A stretch of DNA of 64,000 bases from Tenacibaculum sp. (GCA_020629275.1 JAHDDQ010000003.1:1-64000), one strand, 5' to 3'. Positions 26,742 through 37,789 are shown, counted from the stretch's first letter. Translations and numbers: made by a program. The notes: generated from the sequence alone by a model not told the origin.

Positions 26742-29267
26742 TTGCTTCAAAAATTGATACTTATGGAATTTTGGTTCGTTATTTTATTTATTTGTTTATT
26801 TTTTATTAATAAAAACATCAATGCGAAGTTTGAGCATTTAAACAGAACCATTGACGATTTAAAGAATAAAATAAAGTATTTGCAACATAAGGTTGCTACA
26901 CCTCTTCCATCTGTAAAAAAAGAAAAAGAGGAAATTAAGACCCCTGAAATAACTAAGCCTGAAGAAAAGTATATACCTTCTACTGTTATTGAGAAACCTC
27001 CTATTATTCCTGCTAAAATAGTTGAAAAAACTAAGGAAACTACCGAAGAACCTATCAAAAACACACCTTATACTGCGGCAAATAGACCAAAACAAACCAT
27101 ACCGTTAAAAGACTCGATTAAAAAAGAACCTAAAGTTTACATACCTAAAAAATCATGGTTTGAATCATTTAAAGAGAAAAATCCTGACCTAGAAAAATTC
27201 ATAGGTGAAAATTTAATTAATAAAATAGGAATTCTAATCTTAGTTTTAGGAATTAGCTTCTTTGTTAAATATGCTATTGATAAGGATTGGATTAACGAAC
27301 CTGCAAGAGTTGGTATTGGTATACTATGTGGTGCTTTAGTAATGGGAGTAGCTCACAAATTAAAGAAAAATTATGCTTCTTTTAGCTCAGTTTTAATAGC
27401 AGGAGCTATCAGTATCTTTTATTTTACAATATATATTGCATTTCATGAATACCAGCTATTCAGTCAAACAGTAGCGTTTAGTATTATGACTGTCATTACT
27501 GCGTTTAGCGGCTTAGTTTCTATTTCCTACAATCGCCAAGAATTGGCTGTTTTATCTTTAATCGGTGGATTTGCTGCGCCTTTTTTAGTGAGTACAGGTA
27601 GTGGAAATTATGTTGTTTTTTTTAGCTACATCGCCATTTTAAATATTGGAATATTAGCTATTTCTTATTTTAGAAAATGGAAAGTCGTGACCATTTTAGA
27701 CTTTATATTCACAACGCTATTATTTAGTAGTTGGTGTATTACTAAGATAGGAACTGAAGATTTTTCGCATAGCGGTGCATTGCTTTTTGCTACACTATTC
27801 TACTTTATATTTAGCATTACCATTGTTTCAAATAATCTTAGAAATAAAGGTGTGTTTTCTACAATCGAATACTTTATTCTTGTTGCAAATACGTTCTCGT
27901 TTTTTGGAATTGGTATGATAATCCTTAATGACTGGGAATCTGATTTAACAGGTGTATTTACCTTACTCCTAGCGACATATAACATCATTTACGCGGGTAT
28001 TTTATACAAAAAATTCGGATTAGATAAGAATGCTGTATACCTGCTAATTGGTTTGGCATTAACCTTTGTTACATTAACAATACCTATACAATTTAAAGGA
28101 AATCAGATTACTCTATTCTGGGCTATAGAAGCAGTTCTATTATTTTGGTTGTCTAAAAAATCTAAAATTGAATCTTTTAAATTAGGCGCAATCGTAGTCC
28201 AATTATTAACTATTATTAGTTTATTAATTGACTGGAAAAGGTATACTGGACCAGAAGTTTTTTCTGTTATCTTAAATCCAGTTTTCATAACAGGTTTAGT
28301 CGTAAGTATTTCTTTATTTATTACCAATAAATTATTGCATAAAAAAGATACGATTACCACGCGTTTTTTCTCTCTACCTGTAGCTGTGTATAAATCTATA
28401 GTATTAATTACGACAATAATTATTGCTTACTTTACAGGGATTTTAGAAGTTAATTATCAAGCTTCACAATTTTTAGAAAATGATGTTTCTGCTTTATCTT
28501 TTACGGTAACTTATCATTTTATAAGCATCGCATTGCTTTTATATTTGTCTAAGTATTTTAACAATAAAGGAATTACAAAAGGAATTACAATTGTTAGTGT
28601 TTTCTCTATATTTTTATATATCGTATTATTCTATAAATTACCTGAGCGTGAGATAATAGAAAACTTTACTAAAGGTATAGCTACTAACTATGCATTTTAC
28701 CTTCATTACATAATTTTAGGATGTTTGGTTTATTTTGGATATCAGTTATTTCAAAAAACAAACTCAATTTTTAATCTTAAAAACAAACAGAATAAATGGC
28801 TTCCTTGGCTCTTTGTTTTTGCTATCATATACATATTTAGTAACGAATTAATGATTCATGGAGTACAGTTTTCCGATACTGGTAATAATACTGAATTTAT
28901 GGCTGAACTTTCTGACACAAGTGATAACTTCTATCAGAAGAGAACTTACATTAGAGACTCTATTCGTAAAATTCAAACTCAAATTATAAAAATAGGTTAT
29001 CCAATACTCTGGGGAGTTTTCTCTTTTATTTTTCTGATAATAGGTATTAAAAAACAATGGAAAACATTACGCGTAATTGCGCTGTCTTTATTAGGTTTAA
29101 CAATCGTAAAATTATTTGTATATGATATTAAGAATGCTTCAGAAACAGGAAAAATTGTTGCTTTTATTTTACTTGGAGTCTTAATTTTAATTATATCGTT
29201 TGTATATCAAAAAATAAAAAAATTAGTTATTAATGAAACACCCGAACATGAAGACGAAAAAGCTTAG
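26742..29267 (+). CDS. DUF2339-family multi-TM membrane protein
   Basis: 841 aa; N-terminal coiled coil, then ENLINKIGILILVLGISFFVKYAIDKDWI and many TM segments. Confidence 0.85.
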   Translation: MLQKLILMEFWFVILFICLFFINKNINAKFEHLNRTIDDLKNKIKYLQHKVATPLPSVKKEKEEIKTPEITKPEEKYIPSTVIEKPPIIPAKIVEKTKETTEEPIKNTPYTAANRPKQTIPLKDSIKKEPKVYIPKKSWFESFKEKNPDLEKFIGENLINKIGILILVLGISFFVKYAIDKDWINEPARVGIGILCGALVMGVAHKLKKNYASFSSVLIAGAISIFYFTIYIAFHEYQLFSQTVAFSIMTVITAFSGLVSISYNRQELAVLSLIGGFAAPFLVSTGSGNYVVFFSYIAILNIGILAISYFRKWKVVTILDFIFTTLLFSSWCITKIGTEDFSHSGALLFATLFYFIFSITIVSNNLRNKGVFSTIEYFILVANTFSFFGIGMIILNDWESDLTGVFTLLLATYNIIYAGILYKKFGLDKNAVYLLIGLALTFVTLTIPIQFKGNQITLFWAIEAVLLFWLSKKSKIESFKLGAIVVQLLTIISLLIDWKRYTGPEVFSVILNPVFITGLVVSISLFITNKLLHKKDTITTRFFSLPVAVYKSIVLITTIIIAYFTGILEVNYQASQFLENDVSALSFTVTYHFISIALLLYLSKYFNNKGITKGITIVSVFSIFLYIVLFYKLPEREIIENFTKGIATNYAFYLHYIILGCLVYFGYQLFQKTNSIFNLKNKQNKWLPWLFVFAIIYIFSNELMIHGVQFSDTGNNTEFMAELSDTSDNFYQKRTYIRDSIRKIQTQIIKIGYPILWGVFSFIFLIIGIKKQWKTLRVIALSLLGLTIVKLFVYDIKNASETGKIVAFILLGVLILIISFVYQKIKKLVINETPEHEDEKA

Positions 29268-30471
29268 CTTTTTAATCCTGGTTTTTTTGGTTTTACATAC
29301 TTATTGCCAAAATTATATAGGAACTATAGATACCATTAAGCAAAAAGGACTACATAAAATTATGCTTTCCAAAGAAATACGTTCTGCAGCAAATGAGAAC
29401 TTCAATTCTTTGCGAATTAAAGATGTTAAAGAAAATGAAGTTCCGTATACTTTAATTTATAATACTAATACTGTATTTTCTAAATTTTTACCTGCAAAAA
29501 TTATTTCTAAAAAAGTACTCAAAGATTCTATTACCTCTCTTATTTTGGCTAATGTTAGTGGAAAAAATCAGCAACGAATTGTACTTAAAATTGCAAATAA
29601 TAACATCATAAAATATTACACAGTTTCAGGTAGTAACGACACTGAAAACTGGTTTGGCTTAGTCTCTAATAAGAGGCTAAATTATTTAAATTCAAAACAA
29701 AAAACATTTACAGAGAAGGTAATCGAATTTCCCCTTAATAATTATCGATTCATACGTATTGATTTTGATGATAAACATTCTTTACCTATTAACATTTTAG
29801 ATGCTGGGGTTTACAGGAGTAAATTTTTCGTTCAAGAGCCTAGTATTATTGATAATTTTAAGCAGGAATCAATTACTCCAGAAAATAGAAAAACAACACA
29901 ATTAAAATTTACAGCTAATAGTAGCCATAAAGTGAATACAATTGCGTTTTCAATTACGTCTGATTTCTTTTTAAGAAAAGCTAAAATCATTGTAAAAGAA
30001 AAACGAACTATCAAAAAAAGGATTGAAACTTACGATAAAATTATTGCTATTTTCCAGTTAAACTCTAAGAATAATAACACGTTCGATGTTCGTGGGTTAA
30101 ATACTAACGAGTTTTATGTTGAAATTGAAAATGAAGATAATCCTCCGTTAACTATTGATAAGATTACTTTTTTTCAAGATCCGATATACATGGTTACCAA
30201 CCTGAATAAAGATGAAAAATATAATATAATTATCGATAGTACACTTTTAAAGCCGAAATATGATATTGGAAATTTTATTTCCAATACTATAAGCTCTATT
30301 GAAAAAACTACTGTGCTCAATTTTCATAAAGTAGAACAAAAATCTCAAGAACTTAAAAAGCCAGCTTTTTGGCAAACAAAAACCTTCATGTGGGTTTGTC
30401 TTATTTTAGGAGGAATCTTTGTAGTATTCTTTGCTCTAAAATTACTAAAAGATATCAATACTGAATCATAA
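29248..30471 (+). CDS. DUF3999-family protein (partner of DUF2339)
   Basis: Signal peptide, single C-terminal TM; overlaps the upstream gene. Likely start at MKTKKL (29248). Confidence 0.75.
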   Translation: MKTKKLSFLILVFLVLHTYCQNYIGTIDTIKQKGLHKIMLSKEIRSAANENFNSLRIKDVKENEVPYTLIYNTNTVFSKFLPAKIISKKVLKDSITSLILANVSGKNQQRIVLKIANNNIIKYYTVSGSNDTENWFGLVSNKRLNYLNSKQKTFTEKVIEFPLNNYRFIRIDFDDKHSLPINILDAGVYRSKFFVQEPSIIDNFKQESITPENRKTTQLKFTANSSHKVNTIAFSITSDFFLRKAKIIVKEKRTIKKRIETYDKIIAIFQLNSKNNNTFDVRGLNTNEFYVEIENEDNPPLTIDKITFFQDPIYMVTNLNKDEKYNIIIDSTLLKPKYDIGNFISNTISSIEKTTVLNFHKVEQKSQELKKPAFWQTKTFMWVCLILGGIFVVFFALKLLKDINTES

Positions 30472-30500
30472 GGAGTTACTTTGAAAAGTACTCCACTTAA

Positions 30501-30544
30501 CAATAAAACAGGTATTTCCTAATTAGGAAATACCTGTTTTATTG
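30501..30544. terminator. 44-bp perfect palindrome, bidirectional terminator
   Basis: CAATAAAACAGGTATTTCCTAA/TTAGGAAATACCTGTTTTATTG between convergent genes. Confidence 0.85.
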
Positions 30545-30560
30545 TTACTTATAATTTTTA

Positions 30561-31349
30561 TCAACGTGTTGAAATAAAATAAGGCTCAGGGTATGTTTTT
30601 ACCTTCAAATCATTCACTAAACAAAAAACTATATTCGTTACTAATGATGCTGCTAAATATGATCCTACTACTAATTGAGGTGGTGTAATTTGTGTTGATT
30701 TTTCCTTATACTTTTCATAAAAATCATAAAACCAATCCAACTCTAAATCTTTACGTGCTTCAAGATACTCAAACATATTTTGTACTAATACAAGCTCAAA
30801 TCTACCGGTGCCTCTTGCAATATCATAAATTTGCTCACTCTCGGGTGTAACTAAATAAGCAGCAGAGGCCCAACCAAAATTTAATGGGTGTATTACAGGA
30901 ATTCCTAACTCTTTACAAACTTCATCAAACACAAAAGGAGTTTCCAAAGTATCAAAATCTATTGCATTAATTGCTATATCACATCCTGATACATAATTTT
31001 TTATTGTTTTTGGTTCTAAAAACACATGATGATGCGCTATTTGTACCTTAGGGTTAATTGCTTCAAGACGTTTTGTTATGGAAGCGACTTTAGAAGAATT
31101 TATATCTTCTTCAGTATAGTTTTGTCTATTCAAATTTGATTTTTCAACTTCATCTCCATCTATAAAAACAAAACTTTCAAAACCTAAACGTAATAATCCT
31201 TCTGCGATAATGCTTCCTAAGCCTACTCCTCCAAAAACAATTTTTACTCCTTTAATTTTATCTTGTTGCTCTGGGGTAATGTATAATACATTCTTGTGAT
31301 ATCTTTCATTATCATGCATTTCAGCTAATGACTTTTTCTTTTTTTTCAC
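30561..31349 (-). CDS. ThiF/MoeB/E1-like adenylyltransferase family protein
   Basis: 262 aa; GGVGLGSIIAEGLLRLG...FIDGDEVEKSNLNRQ Rossmann/E1 motif; no CxxC zinc motifs. Confidence 0.85.
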   Translation of the reverse strand: MKKKKKSLAEMHDNERYHKNVLYITPEQQDKIKGVKIVFGGVGLGSIIAEGLLRLGFESFVFIDGDEVEKSNLNRQNYTEEDINSSKVASITKRLEAINPKVQIAHHHVFLEPKTIKNYVSGCDIAINAIDFDTLETPFVFDEVCKELGIPVIHPLNFGWASAAYLVTPESEQIYDIARGTGRFELVLVQNMFEYLEARKDLELDWFYDFYEKYKEKSTQITPPQLVVGSYLAASLVTNIVFCLVNDLKVKTYPEPYFISTR

Positions 31350-31544
31350 TTATTTTCGTGTTAGATTATGATATTGGTTTTACAATACTAACGATTTTTT
31401 TATTCTGTATTACTTTTTTCTCTGTAAAATAAGCCTCTAGATAATCTTCTAAAATCATTAAAAATAAAATTTACATTAAGAATATCTTGCCATCAAAAAT
31501 GAATTGTTTAATTTTAATATGTTTCATAAAAACACCATCTTACC

Positions 31545-32255
31545 ATGAACAAATTTTTAGTTTTTTCCTTATTCTCACTACTTCTTTTAAAATCTTCTTT
31601 TTCCCAAGAAATGTCTGGACAAGAACTCTTAGAAAAGGCTATTAAATATCACGATCCTAACGGTAACTGGCAAAAATTTAACGACTCGTTAGTTGTAACT
31701 ATGGCTACTCCTAAAAAAGCGAGTAGAGTAAGTAAAATACGCATAAACTTAATCAAAGACTATTTTTATGTAAAAGCTTCAAGGAATAAAAAAATAACCG
31801 AGTACACGATAGATAAAGAACAGTGTTCCATGCTACTTAATGGTAAGACACCAACAAATACAGAGAAAAAAGAATATAATATTAATTGTGAACGTGCCAA
31901 TTTATTCAAAAACTATTATACCTATTTGTACGGACTTCCTATGAAGTTAAAAGATGAAGGAACAATAATTCATGAAACTGTTCAGCGTAAAAAATTCAAA
32001 GGAAAGGAGTATCTTATTTTAAAGGTCACTTATAACGAAAACGTAGGAAAGGATACTTGGTATTTCTACTTCAATACTAAAACATATGCTATGGAAGTTT
32101 ATCAATTCTTTAAAGAGACAAAAGATAGCGGAGAATATATCATATTATCTGGAGAAGAAGTTATTAGTGATATTAAAATACCTAAAATTCGTGCTTGGTA
32201 TTACAATAAAAATGATGGTTACTTGGGAACAGATACTTTGAAAAAAAGCATGTAG
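31545..32255 (+). CDS. secreted DUF6503-like protein
   Basis: 236 aa, signal peptide, GQELLEKAIKYHDPNGNWQKFN. Confidence 0.6.
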   Translation: MNKFLVFSLFSLLLLKSSFSQEMSGQELLEKAIKYHDPNGNWQKFNDSLVVTMATPKKASRVSKIRINLIKDYFYVKASRNKKITEYTIDKEQCSMLLNGKTPTNTEKKEYNINCERANLFKNYYTYLYGLPMKLKDEGTIIHETVQRKKFKGKEYLILKVTYNENVGKDTWYFYFNTKTYAMEVYQFFKETKDSGEYIILSGEEVISDIKIPKIRAWYYNKNDGYLGTDTLKKSM

Positions 32256-32256
32256 C

Positions 32257-34035
32257 ATGTTGCGCTCTAAAAAAATATTAAAAAAAATTCTTATTTGGCG
32301 CTACAAGCATATATCCGAACGTCAGTTTGAGTACATTTTAAGTGTTTTTGTGGGCTTTTTAGCTGGAATAGGCACATTAGTTTTAAAAAACTTAACCTAT
32401 TTTTTTGAATGGGTTTTAGAAGGAAACTTAATTAAAGACTACCACTATTCATTCTATTTTCTATTTCCTATTATTGGCTTATTTATAGTTCATTATATTA
32501 AAAAGATTATTCTAAAAAAAGATATTGGTCATGGAATATCAACCACGCTACAAGCAGTCTCTAAGAAAAGTGGTATCATAGAACAGTATAAAATGTATGC
32601 TTCAATACTCACTGCTCCTATAACCGTTGGTTTTGGTGGTTCTGTAGGTTTACAAGGTCCTGCAGTTAGTACAGGTGCTGCTTTAGGTTCTGGGATTGCA
32701 CAATTATTTCATGTAAACACAAAAACAAGAATGTTATTAATCGGCTGTGCAACAGCTGGTGCCATGTCTTCAATGTTTCAAGCACCTATCGCAGCTATTA
32801 TTTTTGCCATAGAAATTTTTAGTTTAGATATGGCCTTTACTTATTTAGTTCCATTACTACTTGCTTCTGTATCAGCTGTGGTAACTTCTTACTTTTTTCT
32901 AGGTCAAAATTTACTTTTTAAACTAAAACTAACAGATTCTTTTCAAATTCAAGATATTGTCTTCTACATCTTACTAGCAATAGTTACTGGATTTGCTTCT
33001 GTTTATTTTTCTAAAATTTACTTTGCAATCATCAATTTTTTTAGACGTTTCAAAAATCCATTCTATAAATTATTATGGAGCTCTTTAGCCATAGGCCTTT
33101 TATTGTTTTTAATTCCTCCTTTATATGGTGAAGGGTATGATATTATAAATAATCTACTTGCCAATAACGCAAGCAAAGCATTGAGAAATTTACCTTATGC
33201 TATTGATACTACTGATGTTTGGACAGTCATTCTTTTTTTATTAATAATAGGTGTTTTAAAGGTTGTTGCCATGACTACAACATTTGCTGCTGGCGGTGTT
33301 GGTGGTATTTTTATTCCAACATTAGTTATGGGAAGTATTCTAGGTAATGTTATTGCAAAGTTTATTAAACAATTTGGTTTTTCAATATCAGAAACTAATT
33401 TTACGCTAATCGGAATGACTGGCTTAATGGCTGGGGTTTTACATGCTCCTTTAACTGCTATTTTTTTAATTGCTGAAATTACAGGAGGATATGATTTATT
33501 CGTTCCCTTAATGTTAGTATCTGCTATCTCATACGCTATTACAAAATACTTTGTTTCTAACTCTATTTACACTATTGAATTAGCACAAAGAGGTGAACTT
33601 ATTACTCACGATAAAGACAAGAATGTGATGATGATGATGGATATTGATAAAGTCATTGAACATAATTTCGTTACGATTTCAGAAACTATGACTTTAGGTG
33701 AAATGTTGAAAAATGCCGTTACCAAATCAAGTCGAAATATTTTCCCCGTTCTTAATGAAAAAGCTCAATTTTTGGGCATAGTACTTTTAGATGATATTCG
33801 TCCAATTATGTTCGATCAGAAACTATACACTTCTGTAACGGTGTTAGATGTAATGAAAAGTGCTCCTGCTGTTATTTTTAATACTGATACTACAGAACAG
33901 GTAATGCAAAAATTCAAGGAAAGTAGTGCTTGGAATTTACCTGTAGTAGACGATAAAGGACGGTATATTGGTTTTATTTCTAAATCTAAATTATTATCTG
34001 TTTACAGAACAAAATTACTTGAAGTTACATCTTAA
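32257..34035 (+). CDS. ClC-family chloride channel/transporter with C-terminal CBS domains
   Basis: 592 aa; GGSVGLQGPAVSTGAALGS, APIAAIIFAIEIF, FAAGGVGGIFIPTLVMGSILG, CBS-like C-terminus. Confidence 0.92.
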   Translation: MLRSKKILKKILIWRYKHISERQFEYILSVFVGFLAGIGTLVLKNLTYFFEWVLEGNLIKDYHYSFYFLFPIIGLFIVHYIKKIILKKDIGHGISTTLQAVSKKSGIIEQYKMYASILTAPITVGFGGSVGLQGPAVSTGAALGSGIAQLFHVNTKTRMLLIGCATAGAMSSMFQAPIAAIIFAIEIFSLDMAFTYLVPLLLASVSAVVTSYFFLGQNLLFKLKLTDSFQIQDIVFYILLAIVTGFASVYFSKIYFAIINFFRRFKNPFYKLLWSSLAIGLLLFLIPPLYGEGYDIINNLLANNASKALRNLPYAIDTTDVWTVILFLLIIGVLKVVAMTTTFAAGGVGGIFIPTLVMGSILGNVIAKFIKQFGFSISETNFTLIGMTGLMAGVLHAPLTAIFLIAEITGGYDLFVPLMLVSAISYAITKYFVSNSIYTIELAQRGELITHDKDKNVMMMMDIDKVIEHNFVTISETMTLGEMLKNAVTKSSRNIFPVLNEKAQFLGIVLLDDIRPIMFDQKLYTSVTVLDVMKSAPAVIFNTDTTEQVMQKFKESSAWNLPVVDDKGRYIGFISKSKLLSVYRTKLLEVTS

Positions 34036-34342
34036 CTTAATCCTGAAGAAGGATATAACTTAAGCTCGATACAAGAATTTCGAAGAAAAGTTTATTAATT
34101 CATAATATATGTTATTCCAAAGCCTTTTGCACTGAAGTAATCTTTCTTTTTCAGTAAAAGATTACCACGTAAAACTTTATTTTATTACGTTTTTTTCGCA
34201 ATTCGAATTGTTAACGAGCGTGTATGAGTGGAATCATGTCAAGCTTTAATTTGATAAGTTGTTTCTGTTGGTCATTTCTATTGTTAGAAAAGAATTTCGC
34301 ACTGTTCTAAATAAACATTTATATTTATACAAAAAATTAAGA

Positions 34343-35227
34343 ATGTCTGATAAATTACACCACGATATCATTGATAATTATGAAGAATTAAAATACAGCT
34401 TATTAAAAGCACAAACATTTGACGAAGAACATTTTGGCTTTCCTGAGGTTTACTATAAAATTATGGAAACTGATATGCAACGTGTAAATGCTTTTAAAAA
34501 AGCTTTTCAACTTCATAATAACTTCAAAAATACAATAGTTTGCGAAATAGGTGTAGGTACACTACCATTAACAAAATTATATATGCCCTATGTGAAAAAA
34601 GCATATTTAATTGAAAACAACCCAAATTTAATTCCATTTATAAAAGAAGAAGTTGCTAAACATGATTGGGCAGATAAGGTAGAAGTTATTTTTGCAGATG
34701 CTTTAACTGTAGAATTACCTGAAAAAGTAGATCACATTATTGGTGAATTAATGAGTATATATTGTGCTAATGAATTTCAGGTGCAAATATTTCAACACAT
34801 GCGAAATTACTTGCAACCAAACGGAAGTTTATTTCCAAACAGAATTGTAAATTTTGCACGTTTATGTGAAGCAGAAATCGATACAAACATTCATCATTAT
34901 CCAGTAATGTTTACAAGACATCAACCGATGTTTCTAACACAGCAATTTTTAGTGAATGAAATTGAATTACTAAAAGAAAAGAAGCAAGGAGTAAATTTAA
35001 GTTTCTCTGTACCTGTGTTATTTTCTGGTACTGTTAATGCCTTATATTTAGAATCTTATGTTGAAGTGACTGAAGGTTCTAATTTTACTGGTACCGACAG
35101 TTTAATGCCTCCAACAGTCTTAAAAACAACAAATACACAAGAAGTAAAAGCGGGTGACTTAGTGCATATTGATTTTAGTTTTGATTATGGTTCTTCTTTA
35201 GATAAAATTAGCTGTATTTTGTCTTAA
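34343..35227 (+). CDS. SAM-dependent methyltransferase, PRMT-like
   Basis: VCEIGVGTLPLTKLY, YLIENNP, VIFADALTVELPEKVDHIIGELMS; likely start MSDKLHH at 34343. Confidence 0.75.
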   Translation: MSDKLHHDIIDNYEELKYSLLKAQTFDEEHFGFPEVYYKIMETDMQRVNAFKKAFQLHNNFKNTIVCEIGVGTLPLTKLYMPYVKKAYLIENNPNLIPFIKEEVAKHDWADKVEVIFADALTVELPEKVDHIIGELMSIYCANEFQVQIFQHMRNYLQPNGSLFPNRIVNFARLCEAEIDTNIHHYPVMFTRHQPMFLTQQFLVNEIELLKEKKQGVNLSFSVPVLFSGTVNALYLESYVEVTEGSNFTGTDSLMPPTVLKTTNTQEVKAGDLVHIDFSFDYGSSLDKISCILS

Positions 35228-36505
35228 ATGAATTTTATTTTAAAATATATAAATCAATTATTTACACCTAAATTTAAACCTTCTGAAGAAGATTTATCTG
35301 TTTTAGAACACATAAGCAAAGAGACCGTGCACAATAAAGATATTGAAGCACAAAAGGAAGATGAAGCTGACTCAAATTTAAAATTTCTTTTACTAATATA
35401 TAATGAGCTAAAAGCAGAACGAAAAAAAGGACTTCTGAATAAGTATGGAAGTTTTGAAATAGATTTCACAGAATCTAGTACTTATTATGAACTAATAAGT
35501 GAGCCGTATAAAAGAAGAATTTCTTTTCTTTATTTTATGGTACAACTAGTAAAAAAGGAAATAAAAGAAGCTCCTCATTTTGACACACTTTTTATATCTA
35601 GATTTTTCAATACCATATTGAATACAAAATTAAATCTTTCAGAACAAAACATAGTAGATTTTTTCTTACTCTCAAATTCAAATGAATTTCCACATTTTCA
35701 TATCCATACAGATATACTTCTTGAAAAAATAGAAACATATTCTAATGAAAATGAGATTAGCAAAAAACTTATAACACTCATTAGAAAGAAAGTGTTTGTG
35801 AATTTATACGGTTCTTCTTATGAAACCACTGCTTATAAAAAAGCAAGTAAATTACTTACAAATTGGAAATTTAGAGCGTATAAAATTCCGTTTCTTTTAT
35901 TGCCCGATTATTTCGGGAATAAGGTAAATGCAATCCTTATAAATTCTGAACAACAAAAAGCAATGAACTTGTCTAAAGTTTTATGCTTACTTTCTTCCCC
36001 ACAAAAAAAAGTCAATTATCACAAAGAAATTACACAATTAATTACTCTCATCGGTATTAAACCATTTACTAATTTAACCAACGATATTCTTAAACTCGCT
36101 TCTTCATTCAAGCCTAAAATAAGAGTTACTGCTTTTTGGTCCTCTACAGAAAAAAAACACATAAAAACAACGAGTTATATTGGTATGTTTGAGGAGAATT
36201 TAATTATTGTTTCTGAACTGTTGAAAACTTTGAAAAGAGAAGCACTCGTACATAATATCTCTTCTGATATTATAGCCAAAATAGCAAAAAGAAGTTATTC
36301 TCTAAAAGATAACATAAGATTAAGGAAAGGAACCACTACATTAGGTAATCTGTGTTTAGAATTACTTGCTTATGACCTTGGTTCTGAGGGAAAAGAAAAG
36401 CTGAAAGAGCTATACAATGAAACTACTTATAAAAGGGTAAAGAAAAGAATTAATGCTGTTGTAAAAACACTTCAAAAAAATGGAGAAAAAACATTTTTAA
36501 AGTAA
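35228..36505 (+). CDS. uncharacterised protein, tandem paralogue 1
   Basis: 425 aa; starts MNFILKYINQLFTPKFKPSEEDL; shares FLLLPDYFGNKV and SFKPKIRV motifs with the next gene. Confidence 0.75.
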   Translation: MNFILKYINQLFTPKFKPSEEDLSVLEHISKETVHNKDIEAQKEDEADSNLKFLLLIYNELKAERKKGLLNKYGSFEIDFTESSTYYELISEPYKRRISFLYFMVQLVKKEIKEAPHFDTLFISRFFNTILNTKLNLSEQNIVDFFLLSNSNEFPHFHIHTDILLEKIETYSNENEISKKLITLIRKKVFVNLYGSSYETTAYKKASKLLTNWKFRAYKIPFLLLPDYFGNKVNAILINSEQQKAMNLSKVLCLLSSPQKKVNYHKEITQLITLIGIKPFTNLTNDILKLASSFKPKIRVTAFWSSTEKKHIKTTSYIGMFEENLIIVSELLKTLKREALVHNISSDIIAKIAKRSYSLKDNIRLRKGTTTLGNLCLELLAYDLGSEGKEKLKELYNETTYKRVKKRINAVVKTLQKNGEKTFLK

Positions 36506-36517
36506 ACTATTAGCGCT

Positions 36518-37789
36518 ATGAAATTTATTTTAAAATATTTAAAACAATTATTTAAACCGAAATTTGTACCCACTAAAGAAGATCTCTTAATTTTAGAAAA
36601 CAAAGCAAATAATAAAGAAAACACCTTTGAAACTAAGCAAGATAAAATAGCTGAATATCATATAAATTTAGACATGCTGCTGGCAATACACGAGCAAGCA
36701 AAACAAAAAACAAAAAAGGTATACTTTGACTCTGGTTATATTGAGTTTAAAAAACTTAATATCTATAAAAATTTCATAAAACAACATTCTGAAATACGTG
36801 TTTCCTTTTTATATTTTTTAATTAAAGTATTAAACATTCCACCTGCTAGCGTTTATCATATACAAACGCATTTCAAAACAGCTCTTTTTGCCTCTGTTTT
36901 ATCAACGAAGCTTAATGTTACAGATAAGGTCTTACATGATTTCTTTCTGTTCTGGAAATCTAAAGACTATTATGCTTTAAAAATACCTTTACACTTACTT
37001 ACTAAAAAAATAACGGATTTTTCTAGTGAACATAATCTTAGCAAAGCATTTCTTAGTACACTAGAAAAATATGTGACTCATATTCCTACTGTTGATGGAT
37101 ATAATACGCATGAAAAAGATAACGATAGAATTTATAGAACGATAATTAATCAGAAGTTTAGAAAGGAAGCTCCTATCTTTTTTTTATTACCCGATTATTT
37201 TGGAAAAAAAGTAACTGAAATTCTTTTACAGAAAGATCATAAGCATAAAGAGGCTCTAGCTACAATTTTATACTTGGTATCATTAAAAAAGAAAAAAAAT
37301 AGTCAGAAACAACAAATCCAAGATGCAATAGACACACTTGGGAAAGTAATCTTCCAAAAAGAAGCTATCGAAATATTACGCATCGCGTCAGCGTTTAAAC
37401 CAAGGTTAAAGTTAGCTGTTTTTTGGCATGGATATTTACGTAAAAATGTGTGTGTAAAAAGCTATTTCAGATTGTTTGACGAGAACGTAATGATTATCTG
37501 TGGATTACTACACCTACTTATAGAAAATGATTTAATAAACAAGTTACCCTTACAAATTATTAGCACTATCACTAAAAGAAGTTATACTTTAAAACAAAAC
37601 ATTAAGTTAGCTAGAAGTTCAACTAAATTAGGCGACATATGCATTGAAATACTTGCCTTACATAGTGGTAAAGAAGGTAAAAAAGAGCTCAAAAACATCT
37701 ACAATGAGTTTACCTACAAAAATGTGAGACGTAAAATTGAAATACTCTCTGAAAAAGTTAAGACTATAGAAGGAGAATCATTTCTTTAA
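36518..37789 (+). CDS. uncharacterised protein, tandem paralogue 2
   Basis: 423 aa; MKFILKYLKQLFKPKFVPTKEDL; FFLLPDYFGKKV and AFKPRLKL. Confidence 0.75.
   Translation: MKFILKYLKQLFKPKFVPTKEDLLILENKANNKENTFETKQDKIAEYHINLDMLLAIHEQAKQKTKKVYFDSGYIEFKKLNIYKNFIKQHSEIRVSFLYFLIKVLNIPPASVYHIQTHFKTALFASVLSTKLNVTDKVLHDFFLFWKSKDYYALKIPLHLLTKKITDFSSEHNLSKAFLSTLEKYVTHIPTVDGYNTHEKDNDRIYRTIINQKFRKEAPIFFLLPDYFGKKVTEILLQKDHKHKEALATILYLVSLKKKKNSQKQQIQDAIDTLGKVIFQKEAIEILRIASAFKPRLKLAVFWHGYLRKNVCVKSYFRLFDENVMIICGLLHLLIENDLINKLPLQIISTITKRSYTLKQNIKLARSSTKLGDICIEILALHSGKEGKKELKNIYNEFTYKNVRRKIEILSEKVKTIEGESFL

Noticed and set aside
26742-30471. DUF2339/DUF3999 pair as a novel system
   Set aside because: A common conserved pair in many bacteria; function is unknown but not unusual here.
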